From: Sipunculus nudus
Taxonomy: Eukaryota; Annelida; Sipuncula; Golfingiida; Sipunculidae
Assembly (NCBI GenBank): GCA_026874595.1
Contig: CM049319.1
Span: 56,242,917-56,306,916, forward strand
Length of the DNA stretch: 64,000 nucleotides
Direction of reading: 5' to 3'
Shown here: piece by piece, positions 1-12,548 of the stretch
Numbering within the stretch: position 1 is the first letter of the stretch
Layout of the letters: each line of letters starts with the position of its first letter
Made by a program: the position numbers and the translations under genes
The notes under the pieces: model-generated
The model's database searches: none
What the model was told of the DNA's origin: nothing
The model's input: the letters and a program-made list of their open reading frames with translations, nothing else

Positions 1-2160
1 AAAAATTAAACTTGCATAATGGTTAGGATTATAAAGATAAAACACCCATATAATTAAAATATATAGGGAATATACTAGTATGTATAAACTTTTCCAGTGA
101 AACCATCCCTTTCGACAGCTATAAAGCTATATCTGAAGTCGTATTGACGAAGAACCAAGGTGATTGAAACAATTTATTGAATTGTCCATGGCTTTGATCA
201 TAAATGATCTGGGTACAAATACATCTCGATTATATAATATGGTAAATGCGATAATGAAAATGTGTAATGAAGCAATATTTGTTTACCCTACTCGATAAAT
301 ATTTGTCTGGAGGGAAAACGGCTACAAGCAAATCCATGGATTTTTTCAAATATATATATATATATAATAAGCCAATGGGCGGTACTTGAACATCCGTTAG
401 GTATTAGATATGTTTTGAATAATAACATGTCCAAGAAATCAATATATTGTAGTAGAATTATCGATGGTAGCAAATTAGATCAAGTGTCAATTCGACGGAG
501 TTTCCATTGGCTATTAGTCATCTGTTGTTGTATTTTATCTGTTTAGATTGTATTATTGGTTTGTACATACAATTAATAAATACTTACATCGCAGATAATT
601 TTATATAACTACCTAATTCCTAATTTATTATTAAATTTTACTGATTACAACTTCAATTTGCCAGGAAAAGACTAAATAAAAGAATTCGGTATTTATTTAC
701 ATTTTATTTACATAAATAATCAAGGTTCTTTTGCACTGAAGAAAATGTCTGACTACATCTACAGTATTGTTTATATTTATTTATGTAGGTAAAATGAATA
801 TGCTAATGATGTATAACGATGATGAGACCGCCATTATGTTAGCCTGAGTCTAAAGTTTTGTAGGTAGAACTTAATATTTTCAAATGTCCATATAGTCAGC
901 TAAACGTGGTCGGACCTTTACAACAATGAGGGGAACGCGGTAAAGTCAGTTGAATCTACATTTCATTTTCATGTAATCAATATACATATTAAGAACACCT
1001 AAATATATCAAAGATCTGTTCAGTTAATATGACCAAAACGTGTTTAAAGATTAAATGTAGCCAGCTTCGGGTCAGAAGGTCACATCATCCGTTCTTTCTT
1101 TTATTGGCCCCACGTTAAAATGTTAAAATATTGGAGCTCAGCTTTTAAGATATATATATATTGTAATTTTGATCTTGATCGGAAATAGAGTTTATTGGTC
1201 ATATCTAGTTGAAACAACAGTAGCCTCTAAGGCAGCTATTCCTTATCATAAACATTTAATACTTCCCAAAAACTCAGTCACAAACTCAACAACAGTAAAC
1301 AAGAAATAATATTGCAAAATCATAGATTTTTTTCTTTCACCTTATTTTTACACTTAACTCGAAAACGGCTTATTTGTCAAAACTAAGCTTTGATAATAGT
1401 CGCATATAACATTTGTCTTTGATATTTAATTCAACCATAACATGATGGTCGAGGTCGACCGCTACCGGAGCCAAATCCTCTATAATTATTTCATCAAAAC
1501 CCCTACTTAACATTTTGCAAAATAGTGCTAATAGGCAACCTAACCAACCAACGTACCCAGGGATAAAATAATATCTTAGGTACAACTAGGTAGGGGGAGG
1601 TAGATGATACCCTCCTGACACCGGGACATTGGACCAAAACGACGACTAAAAACCTAAAACTCCAGCCAGACAGAAAAAAAATGGCTCAAGTCATGAAATA
1701 TTTCATGCCTGAAAAATATGAACATCTGAGAAAATTTACGCCAAGTTTGAATAAACACCGTTTCGGGTATTAAACCCTATATTTATCATGTCTATCTCTT
1801 AATTTATATCTTTATTAAGCCTTTTGAACTTAAGGTAGTCGAGGTTTATAATATAACAGATGAACGATCATAATGTTTGGTGTACTGTTATAAACCAGAC
1901 GGGGTTAAACGAAGGTCGGATAACATCACTCGCGAAACGTTTGATACCTGATATGCTTTAATATTGTGAGTGGAAAGGTACGTTAAGAAATAAGGTTGCA
2001 TTTATACAGAATTAATTAGAAATGTTAAAAAGTGAGTCAGCCATGCGATCCCACATGTAATATAGAACGGGAAATAGTCTTTATACACAGATTGAGAAAC
2101 GGTTGAGGCGGCGGTTAAAATGTAATTCCCAGGCGCCTTAAATATAAAGAAAAATTCAAT
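1..2160. other. AT-rich stretch, nothing recognised
   Basis: I see no supported gene or repeat element here. The longest open frames are about 60-70 codons and read as chance openings. A short (TA)n run lies near 350-366 and another near 1150-1160. Confidence 0.6.
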
Positions 2161-2179
2161 GAGACGGGGGCATTTTTAG

Positions 2180-3250
2180 CGAACCTGTGAGCTTATGCGA
2201 TGGTGCGGCGTCGTCCGTCGTGTGTCATGCGTCGTGCGTCGTCTGTACGTTAACCATAGCTATCTCAAAAACGGCAGGAGCTAGCATCACCATTTTTTTT
2301 GCAAATAATCAGTCATCCAAAAAACTATGTCGGATTTTGTTTATTTTTTTCTAACTGCATTTTCTTAGATTTTATAGGGAAAAAGCTAAAAAAGCTTAAA
2401 AAATCTTCTTCTCCGAAACTGTCCAGCCAAATTGTCCAATATTTCACAGAAATGATCCCTGGAACAATCTTTCTCAAGTTTGTTCGAATGTTTCCAGTTT
2501 GGAGATTTTTGGCCGAGTTACAGGAGGTTGAACTTTGTTAACTGTGCAAAAAAGCATATTAAAATTTAAATCTCAGAAACGGCTGGAGCTATTTTATGCC
2601 AATGTTGGTCACATATGTCATATCTTAAATTGAGGTATTGGTGGCGCCACCTGCATTGGCCTTTTTTGTACGGGGTCATTAGTGCCTGTATCACACTGAG
2701 GGCTACAAAAAACTTCTTCTCTTAAACCATATGGCCAAAATGTTTAATATCGCACAGAAATGATCCTAGGGTAGTGCTTTCTGAAGTTTGTTCAAAAGGT
2801 CTCTTTTCAGTGACTTTTGGCTAAGTTATGGGAAGCTGAATTTAGTCATATGCCATAACAGCCCATTTTAGCTCAGTGGCTGCAAAGATCTCCTTCTCAA
2901 AAACCACTGGGCCAAATTCTTAAATCTCACACATTAATTATCCTCAGATGTTGATAATTCAAGTTTGTTCAAATGATTTGGGTTCAGTGCTTTTTAGCTG
3001 AGTTACGGGAAGCTGAACTTAGCCAGTTTGCTGTATCTTCCTATATGAGTTATAAACTTGCGAAACGTTTTTCGACTGATGCCACGGAAGCCAGTTTGTT
3101 AAATATTTTACAAGAATAATCCTTACAACAATTCTTATAATAATTGTCATTAATGGTTCCACATAAATGATTTTTGGTTGAACTATGGAGATAGAATTGA
3201 GTCATTTTACCATATATGTTAGCTGTGTGATGCTGTTACATTTAGCCTGG
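2180..3250 (+). repeat. Degenerate tandem-repeat element (pearl/HINE-like)
   Basis: A GTC/GTCC-rich simple repeat at about 2206-2251 is followed by four diverged tandem units. They begin near 2400, 2707, 2884 and 3062, each opening with an 'aaatcttcttctc'-like phrase and closing with 'ttggcyragttayrggaagytgaa'-like text in varied form. The last three are about 176 bp apart; the first carries about 130 extra bases. A perfect palindrome GGTGGCGCCACC sits at 2640-2651. A microsatellite followed by a tandem core is the architecture of bivalve pearl/MgE/DTC84-type elements. I see no transposase. The ends are not clear. Confidence 0.5.
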
Positions 3251-3660
3251 CACCAGTTTATCAGCATCTATTACATCATGCCACTAGACATTTAGATTTC
3301 AGGTTATATTTGGTTAATATTGACAAAAAAGTTTTTTTAAAAGCTTTTAAAAAAATTAGATTTATGATTTAAGTTATTCATCATACCATGCAATGTTACA
3401 ATCATGGATATTCAGCTCTCTGTGGCTTTATAAAGACAACTGTACATGGATTATAATTATTGGTATCCCTACTCAACTTAATTCAAGAATTTGCCATAAG
3501 TGATATATATCTTTATTTTAATTTTGCATTCAGTATGCATCCGTAATAATTTTACATATATTCCTGATTTCTTTTTTTTATAAAAGTCAGCTGAAAAGCA
3601 TTTTGTATAAGGAAAATAAATTTCAAAGATATTTCAAGTAGGGACCACTTTAGTGTTCAG

Positions 3661-3781
3661 ATGGCATCACTTGGTTTACCATTGACAGATGCCAGTGCCT
3701 TGATGTTGGCCATTAGCCAAGATGATGTCAGCTCTATAAATAGTTTTGGCACAGTGCCAGGATCGGGAGAAGTGCAGGCAG
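3661..3781 (+). other. Weak candidate first coding exon
   Basis: An ATG at 3661 opens a frame (starting MASLGLPLTDASALML) that reaches CAG/GTATAG at 3779-3787, an acceptable splice donor, just before a tandem-repeat region begins. The residues are mixed and not low-complexity. There is no recognisable domain and no downstream exon that I can link. Upstream is AT-rich with no clear promoter. It may be chance. Confidence 0.15.
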
Positions 3782-3785
3782 GTAT

Positions 3786-4015
3786 AGGTCAAGAGTTCAC
3801 TCAGTGCAGTAGCTGTATTCTATTTATAGCATTGGCAGACTGCTCACTGCATCATATTTAGCACCAAAGTTCAGCCTGAATCTATTTATAGCTTTGGCAG
3901 ACTGCCAACTGTGTCAGATTATGCAACAGGTCAAGAGTTCACTCAGTGCAGCCTGGTACAGGTCAAAAGTTCACTCAGTCTAGCCAGGTGCAGGTCCAGA
4001 GTTCACTCAGTGCAG
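3786..4015 (+). repeat. Short direct repeats, 24-bp core
   Basis: The phrase aggtcaagagttcactcagt (plus 'gcag') occurs at 3786, 3928, 3960 and 3992 with one to three changes; the last three are spaced 32 bp apart. A second phrase, tatttatagc-ttggcagactgc, occurs near 3819 and 3879. This is a small local tandem array of unknown origin. Confidence 0.6.
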
Positions 4016-4059
4016 TAGCTTGAGGCAGCAATTTGTCACAGGTCACTCGGGGGCAAATG

Positions 4060-4760
4060 CCTTACTCACCTAAGCCTTGTCAGCCCAGTGCATCAAACTC
4101 TGGGGAAGTTTGATGTATTGGACTTATACCTGTCTATGGGTCTTTGATGGTATTCTTATTTACAAGACAGGTGGTGCCACCTACATTGACTTTTGCAGTG
4201 TATGCGCCTGCTTATTTCTTCAGAGGAATTTGATACATAAGCCTAAAATTGGGTATGTTTATACATATCGGGTAGCTTTATAGTTTACAAGACTGGTGGC
4301 GCCACCTGCAACCATTTTTGCACAGCGTCCATATGTTCATCGGCCTTGGGATAAAATTACTCATATCTGGGCAGTGGTTTGACTTATCCACCTGAAATTT
4401 TGCAAGTTTATACATCCTTGACAACTTTCTTGTTTTATGACAGGTGGCGCCACCTACATTCAAATTTACGCTGCAGACACCCAAGCTCATATCTCAGGAA
4501 CCATTTGACCGATTTGGCAAAAATTTTGCTCACATAGCTCTTTATCATACGCAAAACTGGTGGACCAAATTGCCACCATTTTTGCACAGCGTGTGTCTGT
4601 TCTTGTGCCATGGGCTAAAATCACTCATATCTCAGTAGTGGTTTGACTTATCTGCCTAAAATTTTGCATGTTTATACATCTTGGACAGCTTTCTGGATTT
4701 TGTGGTAGGTGGCGCAACCTACATACACATTTCGGCTGCAGACATCCAGGCTATTATGCA
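4060..4760 (+). repeat. Tandem units bearing the GGTGGCGCCACC box
   Basis: Degenerate units share 'accatttttgcacagcgt' at 4311 and 4575 (264 bp apart), followed by parallel text about 'actcatatct..gcagtggtttgactta'. The palindromic box occurs as a variant at 4170-4181, perfect at 4295-4306 and 4443-4454, and as a one-base variant at 4708-4719. Spacings of about 125-150 bp and twice that suggest a base monomer near 130 bp. It is probably the same broad element class as 2180-3250 and 49.6-54.1 kb. Confidence 0.5.
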
Positions 4761-6330
4761 ACACACCTCACTCTATTTCCCCTTGCCACTCAATCCATGC
4801 CTCCCTTCACCTTTCCTACTCTGACTTTGGTGGATAGACGTAGTCGCTTGTTCACTACCCATATTCTAGTTTTTGTGTTGTGTGCACCCATGCCAGAATT
4901 GCAGCAGTGATGTTTGTTTAATTGTTTCTTGTTCTAAGTGTTTAGTACTTGCATTGTTCATATACATGTTACACATGTTCTTGAAAAGTAATGGTACAGC
5001 ATTGAAGCATTATACCTGGTGTAATCTCATTGCACAGGTTCGCATTAGACCTGTAGGCCTTGTTTTTTATTTGTCCAAAAGATTTTTATCTTACGGTAAC
5101 ATTTGTTACGCGCAATAGCTTATTTTTCGATATAATTCTTGACGAGCAATTTCACATTACTTGAGTAAATATATACGGGTTCCTTGCTTAAATATTTATT
5201 TATAGCGACACTTGTGAATAAATGATAGACTGATCACATTCAAAGTATACCAAACCCCATATGACATATACATTTATTACTTTGGAATGGTCACTACATA
5301 ATTTTTTTCTACGCACAGCAGTTTTTTATCTTGTATATGGAAATCACAGCTATCTGATAAAATTGATAACAATCAAATGACACCGGCTGATTGGTGCATG
5401 GTAAAGAAATTATTACCTGTCGCACAGGTAGCGAAACGACGCCACATATGATTACCGCATCAGTTTCCATTACACCAAAAAAAAAAACACTCAGTGGATG
5501 CAACCTCAGTACTCCAGCGACGTGTTCGCATTTCAAAATTAGTAGGAGGCAAGAATTGCATTTATTCCAGATTCAATGTATAGGAATATGTCTCGTCAAC
5601 CGTGTAGATATTTTAAAAAAAATCATGACATGTAAGAGAATGAAGGAAGAGTTATAAATCCGTCATTTTTTCACTTTTTTTCTGCAAGAACACTTCTACC
5701 CTGCTACAATTATAGCAGATGAAGTTAAATTTAGTCATTCTAATGTGATTTGAGGTTTTTGCTTCCTTTGCCAGGCTTGTTTTGCTTGGAAATGTTTCTT
5801 GAAGCAATATTGAACCATCAGTGTGAGAAAATGCACATGTTATTGTAAGTGTTAAAATGACTTTAATCTTAATCCTCAGTTAACGGATATTAACTATGGT
5901 CATCACCAAGAATAAATAATTTTGGATTAATAACTTCTGATTCATACATAACATAATGATCGGGGTTTTATATACTTTTCTTAAATCTTCTAAGAGAGGT
6001 CTAACCTCGAGTGTTTATTGATAAACTTTTTCAGATCTTAGGTGCCAGGTACATTTTCCACAGGTAACAATAATCACTCTTAAAGGATTATAATCAGTAA
6101 AAATATTAAGCCTATTTTTTCACACTATCCTTTCTTTTTTGATTCATCAATAAAGTTTCCCAGACCACGGAATCAGTACTTCCTCATGGGCATGTATGGT
6201 TCTGCGTGTGAGTTAATACGGTCGATGTGTGTCTGTTTACCACAACATAGCCGCTTGCCCGGGGGTCCGATTTTGCGCTTGCGCGACAGATCCCATGGTT
6301 ATGGAATACCGTATGTATGCCTGAAAAGTT
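4761..6330. other. No recognised feature
   Basis: This is AT-rich non-coding sequence. Overlapping open frames of 75-95 codons on both strands (for example 5309-5657) look like chance openings. No splice-flanked exon, RNA gene or element boundary is evident. Confidence 0.5.
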
Positions 6331-6339
6331 AACGGAATG

Positions 6340-6423
6340 TGGCGTCCGCGCTGTGATCTCTCCCGGTCTACTTTTTTAACACTCGTGTATAGGAGTATGC
6401 CAACAGATTCAGGGTTATATTCT

Positions 6424-6426
<3 letters not shown>
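6340..6426. repeat. Dispersed repeat, copy 1 (pair with 44540-44621)
   Basis: This segment ('ctgtgatctctcccggtcta', then an 'aacactcgtgtataggagta' phrase ending 'ggttatattctggca') matches 44540-44621 with scattered substitutions. The match stops at the start of the (TA)n tract. It is an unclassified dispersed repeat, possibly the 3' part of a SINE. Confidence 0.5.

Positions 6427-6493
<67 letters not shown>
6427..6493. repeat. (TA)n microsatellite
   Basis: An almost pure TA run with one interruption near 6471. It directly abuts the dispersed repeat at 6340-6426. Confidence 0.95.
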
Positions 6494-6514
6494 TATAACA
6501 GGTGCTCTTTTTAT

Positions 6515-7345
6515 TGTGTGACACGGGCGTAACTCGTGTTGTAGTTGCACTCTCAGTTTAGTCCGTACTGGTTGAACCCTCATTGACATGCTAGCTTGGG
6601 GCTTTCTCGCCTGGCCGAGCCGGGTCGGTCTCACGTGTGGACCCTGGAATTTAGAGACACAGCGATGTTCGTCTAAATGATTCCTGTAACGCGTGTTTAC
6701 TGTGTATTATGTTAGATTCTTTAGACTGTTCGAGAAGTGGAAAATTCTCAGTTTGGGGCAAGAAGTTATAAATAGGGGGCTGTGTTTTAAAGCAGAGAGA
6801 GGTGAGTGAATATTCCAGCGGACACAGACGTGTTTATATCAGTTTGTGGGACCTGTCCGATTATCCAGTAATTGCAGGGATTCTGCTATTATTAACTCTA
6901 TACAATTTAATGCTGCCTGCCTTAAGTTAACTTTCTGGATTGTTACAAGAGCTTTACATTGGACTGTTATTCTCCGAGAGGATTTGTGGACTTTTCATCC
7001 GGCATATACATTTAAAAGGATTTATCGTTGTGACAGTGGTGGTATCCAGGTACTGTGCACTTTGTTCATTTTGCTGGGTGATTGTATTGATTTGTTGTTG
7101 TACAGCTGTTGTGCTGTGTAATGTCATAAAGCTAGTGGTCAATCAAAAGGCACTCTTCAGGGTAAGCCACATCATTGACTCTGATAGATAATATGCACCT
7201 CCACCTGGTTGTTAACTAAAACTGTCCCGTGTTCCTGTATCCGTGGTGTCACGGTTCTCACGGTATATGACGACATGTGCACGCATTGTTTAACGATATG
7301 AAGAACCCATTGTTGTAAACAAGACAGTTGTGGCGACAAGTACCC
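6515..7345 (+). mobile_element. Possible LTR-like segment
   Basis: The segment starts TGTGACACGGG, carries TATAAATAG at 6767, and ends near a TGG-initial stretch at 7331 (TGGCGACAAGTACCCGGGTG) that has the form of a primer-binding site complementary to a tRNA 3' end. AATAAA follows at 7370. A 91-codon frame at 6846-7121 has no recognised domain. No gag/pol follows, no second LTR is visible and the terminal CA is unclear. It could equally be an unrelated promoter-like region. Confidence 0.25.
6766..6775 (+). promoter_or_regulatory. TATA-box-like sequence
   Basis: TATAAATA at 6767-6774 is followed by GGGGG, with purine-rich text downstream. It fits a pol II core promoter inside the possible LTR. 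No transcript evidence is available. Confidence 0.3.
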
Positions 7346-7379
7346 GGGTGTATCATAATTATTATTATTAATAAAGAAT

Positions 7380-7890
7380 TTCGCTGAAAATTCAGCACTT
7401 GTTGCTCAAAGGTATATTAAACAAAAATTCGGATTTCATTATATCGATTTTTATTAAACGTTTTCAATATACAGTTCTTAGACCTATGCAATTCGTGTAG
7501 AAATATATGGAAATAATGCAGGCACCGCTCTGAGGACATATGACTATAAACTTTCAACCTAAAATAATCGCATTTTATCAGCAGCACTCACTACCCTTTT
7601 ATTTACTTATTAAAATGCTTATTTTTCCTCATATGACAGAAAATTCTACACGTTATTTTCAATATAGCAAGAAATATGCATTCTCAGGAATGTAAGCGGT
7701 TCTTAATGTGGGGTACTTCGCAACCCATTTTTTTATTCACTAATTTGCACATACATGTATTCCCAACGTCATTAGTGGATATGCATTCACTTATTGGCTC
7801 TCAATCCCTTGTTCAACCGAGCCCATGTGACTACACATTTGTGAATATTCCTGGGAATCCTTCTTTGTTCCGGATTATGAGCCGGGCCAG
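7380..7890. other. No recognised feature
   Basis: AT-rich sequence. A 75-codon plus-strand frame at 7676-7903 has no recognisable domain and runs into the next repeat. Confidence 0.5.
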
Positions 7891-7893
7891 CAC

Positions 7894-8030
7894 CAAAATC
7901 TAATCGATTCTTCATTGGCCCATTCCAGGGTGCCCTGACCATTTCAAGGGATTTCGTTCATAATTGCGCGAGTTATATTGTGGACAAACACATACACACA
8001 CATGCACCCGAAGACAAATACCCACACGAA
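7894..8030 (+). repeat. Dispersed repeat with (AC)n tail, copy 1
   Basis: This matches 48435-48560: 'caaaatctaa', a cgat box, 'attggyccat', then 'ttcataattgcgcgagttat', then acaaacacaca-type text. A related but more diverged arrangement occurs at 21240-21365. The layout resembles the tail of a widespread molluscan retroelement family ending in (ACAA/ACAG)n, but the class is not certain. Confidence 0.5.
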
Positions 8031-8464
8031 CAGTAATGAACACATACCCTTCTCAAGGCGGAGGCAATAAAACAAAAGTTTATGGCTTCAAGGACTCTTC
8101 CTATGCACAGACAGGTCGAATGGCCCCTGTTTGCAATCAGGCCCATATTCTGTTTAAACCCATATTCTGTTTTATAAATGTCTGTAAAAAACTGATTAAT
8201 TCTGACAAAACATTTTAGTCTCCAATCATGGCAGCCAAAGTCCCTAATCGCTTGAAAACAAATATAACTAACGGGTTCATAAGATGATGCCATTAACACC
8301 ATGACGAAGCCAAGGAAAGATGGCTGCCCAAGCAGATCCATGCATAAAAAAAAACGGGTGGACACGTTTCAGTGAAACAAGGAATAGTAATTTGCAGATT
8401 TTTGAGTATTTACAGGACCGCCCCCACCAACGCTGTTAATAGACCTTTCAAATCAGACAAGAAA

Positions 8465-8885
8465 CATCTGGCGACTTATTTATATGATATCTGGCTTTTC
8501 CTGTTTAAATATTAATGAACTAAGGCTAATCCTGGTTATGAAAAGTTCTTATAACGCCTCCGTGATGGATGTATAAACTTGTTTATCAACAACATGTTTA
8601 TATACACAGCAATGTTGACAAACGGGAAAAACATGTAACCTAAGGTGGTAGGTTGCATATATGCCGATGTGGAAAAGTCACTTGTTGCAAAACCCCATTT
8701 GCAAAGCTCTGACTTATCTGACTTACCACCAGACGTTCTTGTTGAATTTGTTTTGAATATTTTGGCGCCCCCCTCCCCAATATTATAAACATGTTGATAT
8801 AATCAAAAGAAGCAGCCTGTGTGTGGTGATATCCACGTTTTCTCACCTATTTTAAAAAACTCCAAGGGATTTTCTTTTGTTATAA
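8465..8885 (+). repeat. Five-copy dispersed family, copy 1
   Basis: This copy contains aaaagttcttataacgcctc at about 8540, then a 'gatggatgtataaacttgtt' phrase, 'aatgttgacaaacgggaaaa', 'atgtaacctaa', a 'cacttgttgcaaaaccccat' phrase, and a C-rich 'tggcgcccccc' near 8764. The same order recurs at 18585, 42405, 43050 and 43435. There is no coding capacity. I see no clear terminal repeat or tRNA head, so the class is unknown. Confidence 0.6.
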
Positions 8886-10655
8886 AGGTCAGGTAGGTGA
8901 TAAGGCTCCTTTAAAGGTCCGATTCCTTTAAAAAATTTTTTTTTCTGTGTTTTTTTTTTTTATTTTGAACGTGACAATATTGATTATACTAGCTCGTTTA
9001 AGCTGAGCACAGCTGAATAACATTATAAATAGCGCGCATGCTTCTTATTATATCTTTAGCAGACAAGTATTTCTTTGCCACTAGAAATTAGTAGTATTTG
9101 ACCACGATACGATCCTCTTTCTGGAAAAGACAGCTTTATTTTCAGTTTCGCGAACGGTGTGACTTTAAAACTTATTCACCACGCTAGAAGTATTTTTAAT
9201 ACAGCTGTAAAATACTGGCAACTGTATGGAAGTGCATTTAACTCCAGTTGTTGTGCATTTTGGTTCCAAAAAGACACGGGCTGTACTTTTCCTAACCGCC
9301 ATGACATGAGCAGCAGGAACGTAATTATAGCTCCCAAATTGCTTGTGCACTTTTCCCATTTTATAAGGGATATAGAAATATTTAACTGGGAATTTATGAA
9401 ATTAACTGGCCATAACAGAATTAGTTCTTAACAACATGAGATACGCGAGATCATTATGGGTTTTCTCTCTTTGCAGACACGGATCATACGGAGCTTAGAT
9501 TCCAAACTAAATGCATGTGTTGGGTGCGGATTGCAATGTAGTCTCAGATATATTTAAGTCACAATTGGTGGCTAGGGTAAGATCGACTATGATCTACTCT
9601 TCTACATCGAACAAACACTTAAGACCGCTATTGGTGAGATTGACATGAACCGAAATATGTTTTTTCCATAACAGACTTAATGATATTTCATTAGAATTCC
9701 ACAAAGTATACACTGGTAATTAGTTTCAAATGTATTTCGAATTCCTACTTAAGAAAAATCATCTATAGGCCTAGCTATCAAATGCTAATGGTTTAGTGGA
9801 AAGAGCATATGCAATCTAGGTCCCCATATATTTTTTACTGTTAATGTATACAAAATATTCAACAGCTGTCAAAAATGTTTGTGAAAAAAAATCATGTACA
9901 TAAAAATATTTTATACAGTTGAAATTAACTTTCTTTCACATAGCAATAAAAATTATGAAAAAAATAAACATTTAAATAGTAGTCAGATTTTTCACTTACA
10001 TGAAGGCAGTGTTCCCGCAAATTTATATTTTACAGTGATTTTTGCAATCATTAAAAAGGTCATTTAAAATTATAGCAACTACCGGTAAACTTTATCGATG
10101 TATGTAATGAATACAGGTTCCTATAAAGAATGCCTTTCCGCGATGACGTCACACCATTGGTATTGTGACGAATGAACGCCACATAGTTTTCGAAAACCAA
10201 CACTCCATACACCTTGTAAAGAACGCCCTGTTTCTGAACCGGATGTCATTCCAGCGGCAAGCATCAAGCCTGAAAGCGCTCACACGCTGAAGATTGGGTT
10301 GACAAATGCGACACTTTGGTGACAGGATAGGCCACTTGGGGACAATCCCGCCACAGCGGTTAAGTTAGCGTCATCATGGAGGACCAGTGGCTCGATGGTT
10401 CGATTGTCGGATAGCGTCATGAAGGTGTACTTGAGTGTCAAAAACAACAAGTCTGCCAGTTAGAAGGCCGTGTTTGCATACTAACTGTCCAAACACTTAT
10501 TAAAGACACGTATAATAGACAGCAGAACCTGGCCCCCGCAGATCTATATTAGCTCAAAATATACCGCACAGTCGAATTCACCACTGATTTATCTTGTTAT
10601 ATATATTCCAACTGTTATCTCTATGATTTAGAAAGTGGCGAGCTTATGATCTAAA
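8886..10655. other. Non-coding, one CRE-like site
   Basis: AT-rich. A 90-codon frame at 9159-9431 is unrecognised. A perfect TGACGTCA lies at 10144-10151 in a locally GC-richer patch (10110-10420) that could be regulatory; nothing else supports it. Confidence 0.35.
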
Positions 10656-10656
10656 G

Positions 10657-10690
<34 letters not shown>
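10657..10690. repeat. (CT)n microsatellite
   Basis: A (TC)n run with one TTT interruption. Confidence 0.9.
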
Positions 10691-10919
10691 ATCTAAAGTT
10701 TATTAAACTAACTTATAAAACTAAATTAGACCAAAGAAATTGATTCTGTATATAAAACAGTTACATAAAGGATTTTTTTATTCCTATACCGGCGATGAAT
10801 TATTGATCTAAGTTTACACTGATAAAAGCCAAAAATATGCAATAAAGAAATAGCGAGTCAGTGAAACCTATATATCTTTAGATGTTTATGCCTATTAATA
10901 AGACAGTCCGTCTTAGTGT

Positions 10920-11110
10920 ATTGCCAATGTCGTGACTGGCTTTATGTCTGTACATATTTTACATATGCAATATTACATTATTGCATGCTTGTATGTTACT
11001 CACTTTTACTACTTTTTGTATTATTAATTGTTTTATAACTGTTTTCATTTAACCAGATCAGGTTATGCCTGAACATATCACCCTGTATAGATATTTGCTA
11101 ATAAATAAAT
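10920..11110 (+). mobile_element. LINE 3'-tail-like fragment
   Basis: Text of the form 'ctgtatagatatttgctaataaataaatag' (given in part) at 11080-11110, preceded by T-rich sequence, resembles the 3' end of non-LTR retrotransposons that finish in (AATA)n. There is no coding part here. The call rests on the tail only. Confidence 0.3.
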
Positions 11111-12548
11111 AGTAAACACCACGCTGCAGCCTCATTAATACCTCCGTTGCAACATTGATCTTACAGAGTTTTTATTTCAGCATTTATATAGCATATAAAA
11201 CATACTAGGTTCACAGCTAAAGGCATCTCTTTAGTTTGCGCCTCTGACAATAGACAATCTCGGACCAGCAAGTACAAGTCTGTTGAGTCATTAGAATTAT
11301 CGTTAGAAACGTAAGAACAATCGATAGTTCTGACGAAAACCGATATAATTATCGATGGCTCTGACAAGAAAATTTAACATTACCGATCGTTTGACCAGAA
11401 CCAGGACCATTATTTAGATACCCCTTACAAGAAGCCTCATCAAAATCAAATATAAATTTAATAAAAACGAACTATTTTAGGTTAGGAACAGAATGAGGGC
11501 TGTTGAAACCTTTGTTAGCTTTAGAACGATAATGTGGAACATATTACTCGTTAATCAGGGCTGCCCTGCGCAGCCATTTAAATAAAATTTACATTCTCTA
11601 ATGTCACGGATAATCGAGATTAATTTTCTTCCAATAGCTGCCTTAAATAACCACTTCCCTTTTTCATCCCACTCTTTTCTTGCGAATTACAGGCAAATTC
11701 CAGGAGAAACGTTTACAAAAATACGATTGAATCCAAACTCTGCCTAAACTTGAGGCTATTATCACGTGACCTGTGTGACCACGGAACTATTGACCTACAG
11801 TGTCAAGGTGCAAAGCTATGATTTTTCCATCTGTGATTATAGCCACAGAGTAAAATGTATGTTAAATCCATTCTAGAAATTAATATAATAAAAGAAAACC
11901 AAAAACAAAGAATTCAGCGGTTGGATTCAACGAAAAAGTTATGATTCCGGTAAGTTTCTGTATTTCAAATTTTAAAAATTCTCAACATTTTTGACAGCAT
12001 AGACATGAAAATTTATTAACAATCACGCATGATATCTACTGTATATTTTAGTCACTCAAGGTTTTGAATAAAGAAGAGAACTAATAAGGCTGCCGATATA
12101 AATCAGCATAATTATATATCCATCGAATCAAGAAAATCGACATGATAAATGAAAGCTGGGACAAGATCAAAATCAGAATTAAATATCCTTTTCATAAAAT
12201 AGTAGAGCAAACCAGATGACGTTTAGGATCATCCTCAAGGGTACATGATAGATGTATCATTTGACGCCATTACTCTGTTTTGTTTGAATACAGACTTTTC
12301 CGAGCAAAACCGTCACTTGTCCAGTTCATCTTGTTTATATACTGTGTTATGCTTCTGTATTTGAACAAACACGGTCAATGTGTATTTACCAAGGCCACAA
12401 AACTGGATGACCAGAAACATCAGTTGGTAGCTTGAAAAACTTGATTTGTGAAGTCGCGCAATCCTAATCGCACCCGGTGCATGCTTGTTTTCAACTTGTG
12501 TACAAAATGTAAGAGAACTCTCAGTAGAACGAAATATTAGCAGATACC
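11111..12548. other. No recognised feature
   Basis: AT-rich non-coding sequence with no frame longer than about 70 codons and no clear repeat. Confidence 0.5.

Noticed and set aside
7973-8365. 130-codon minus-strand frame
   Set aside because: It begins with a non-ATG codon, crosses a dispersed repeat with an (AC)n tail and has no recognisable domain.
10110-10420. Possible CpG-type promoter around TGACGTCA at 10144
   Set aside because: No open frame, donor site or TATA box follows on either strand.
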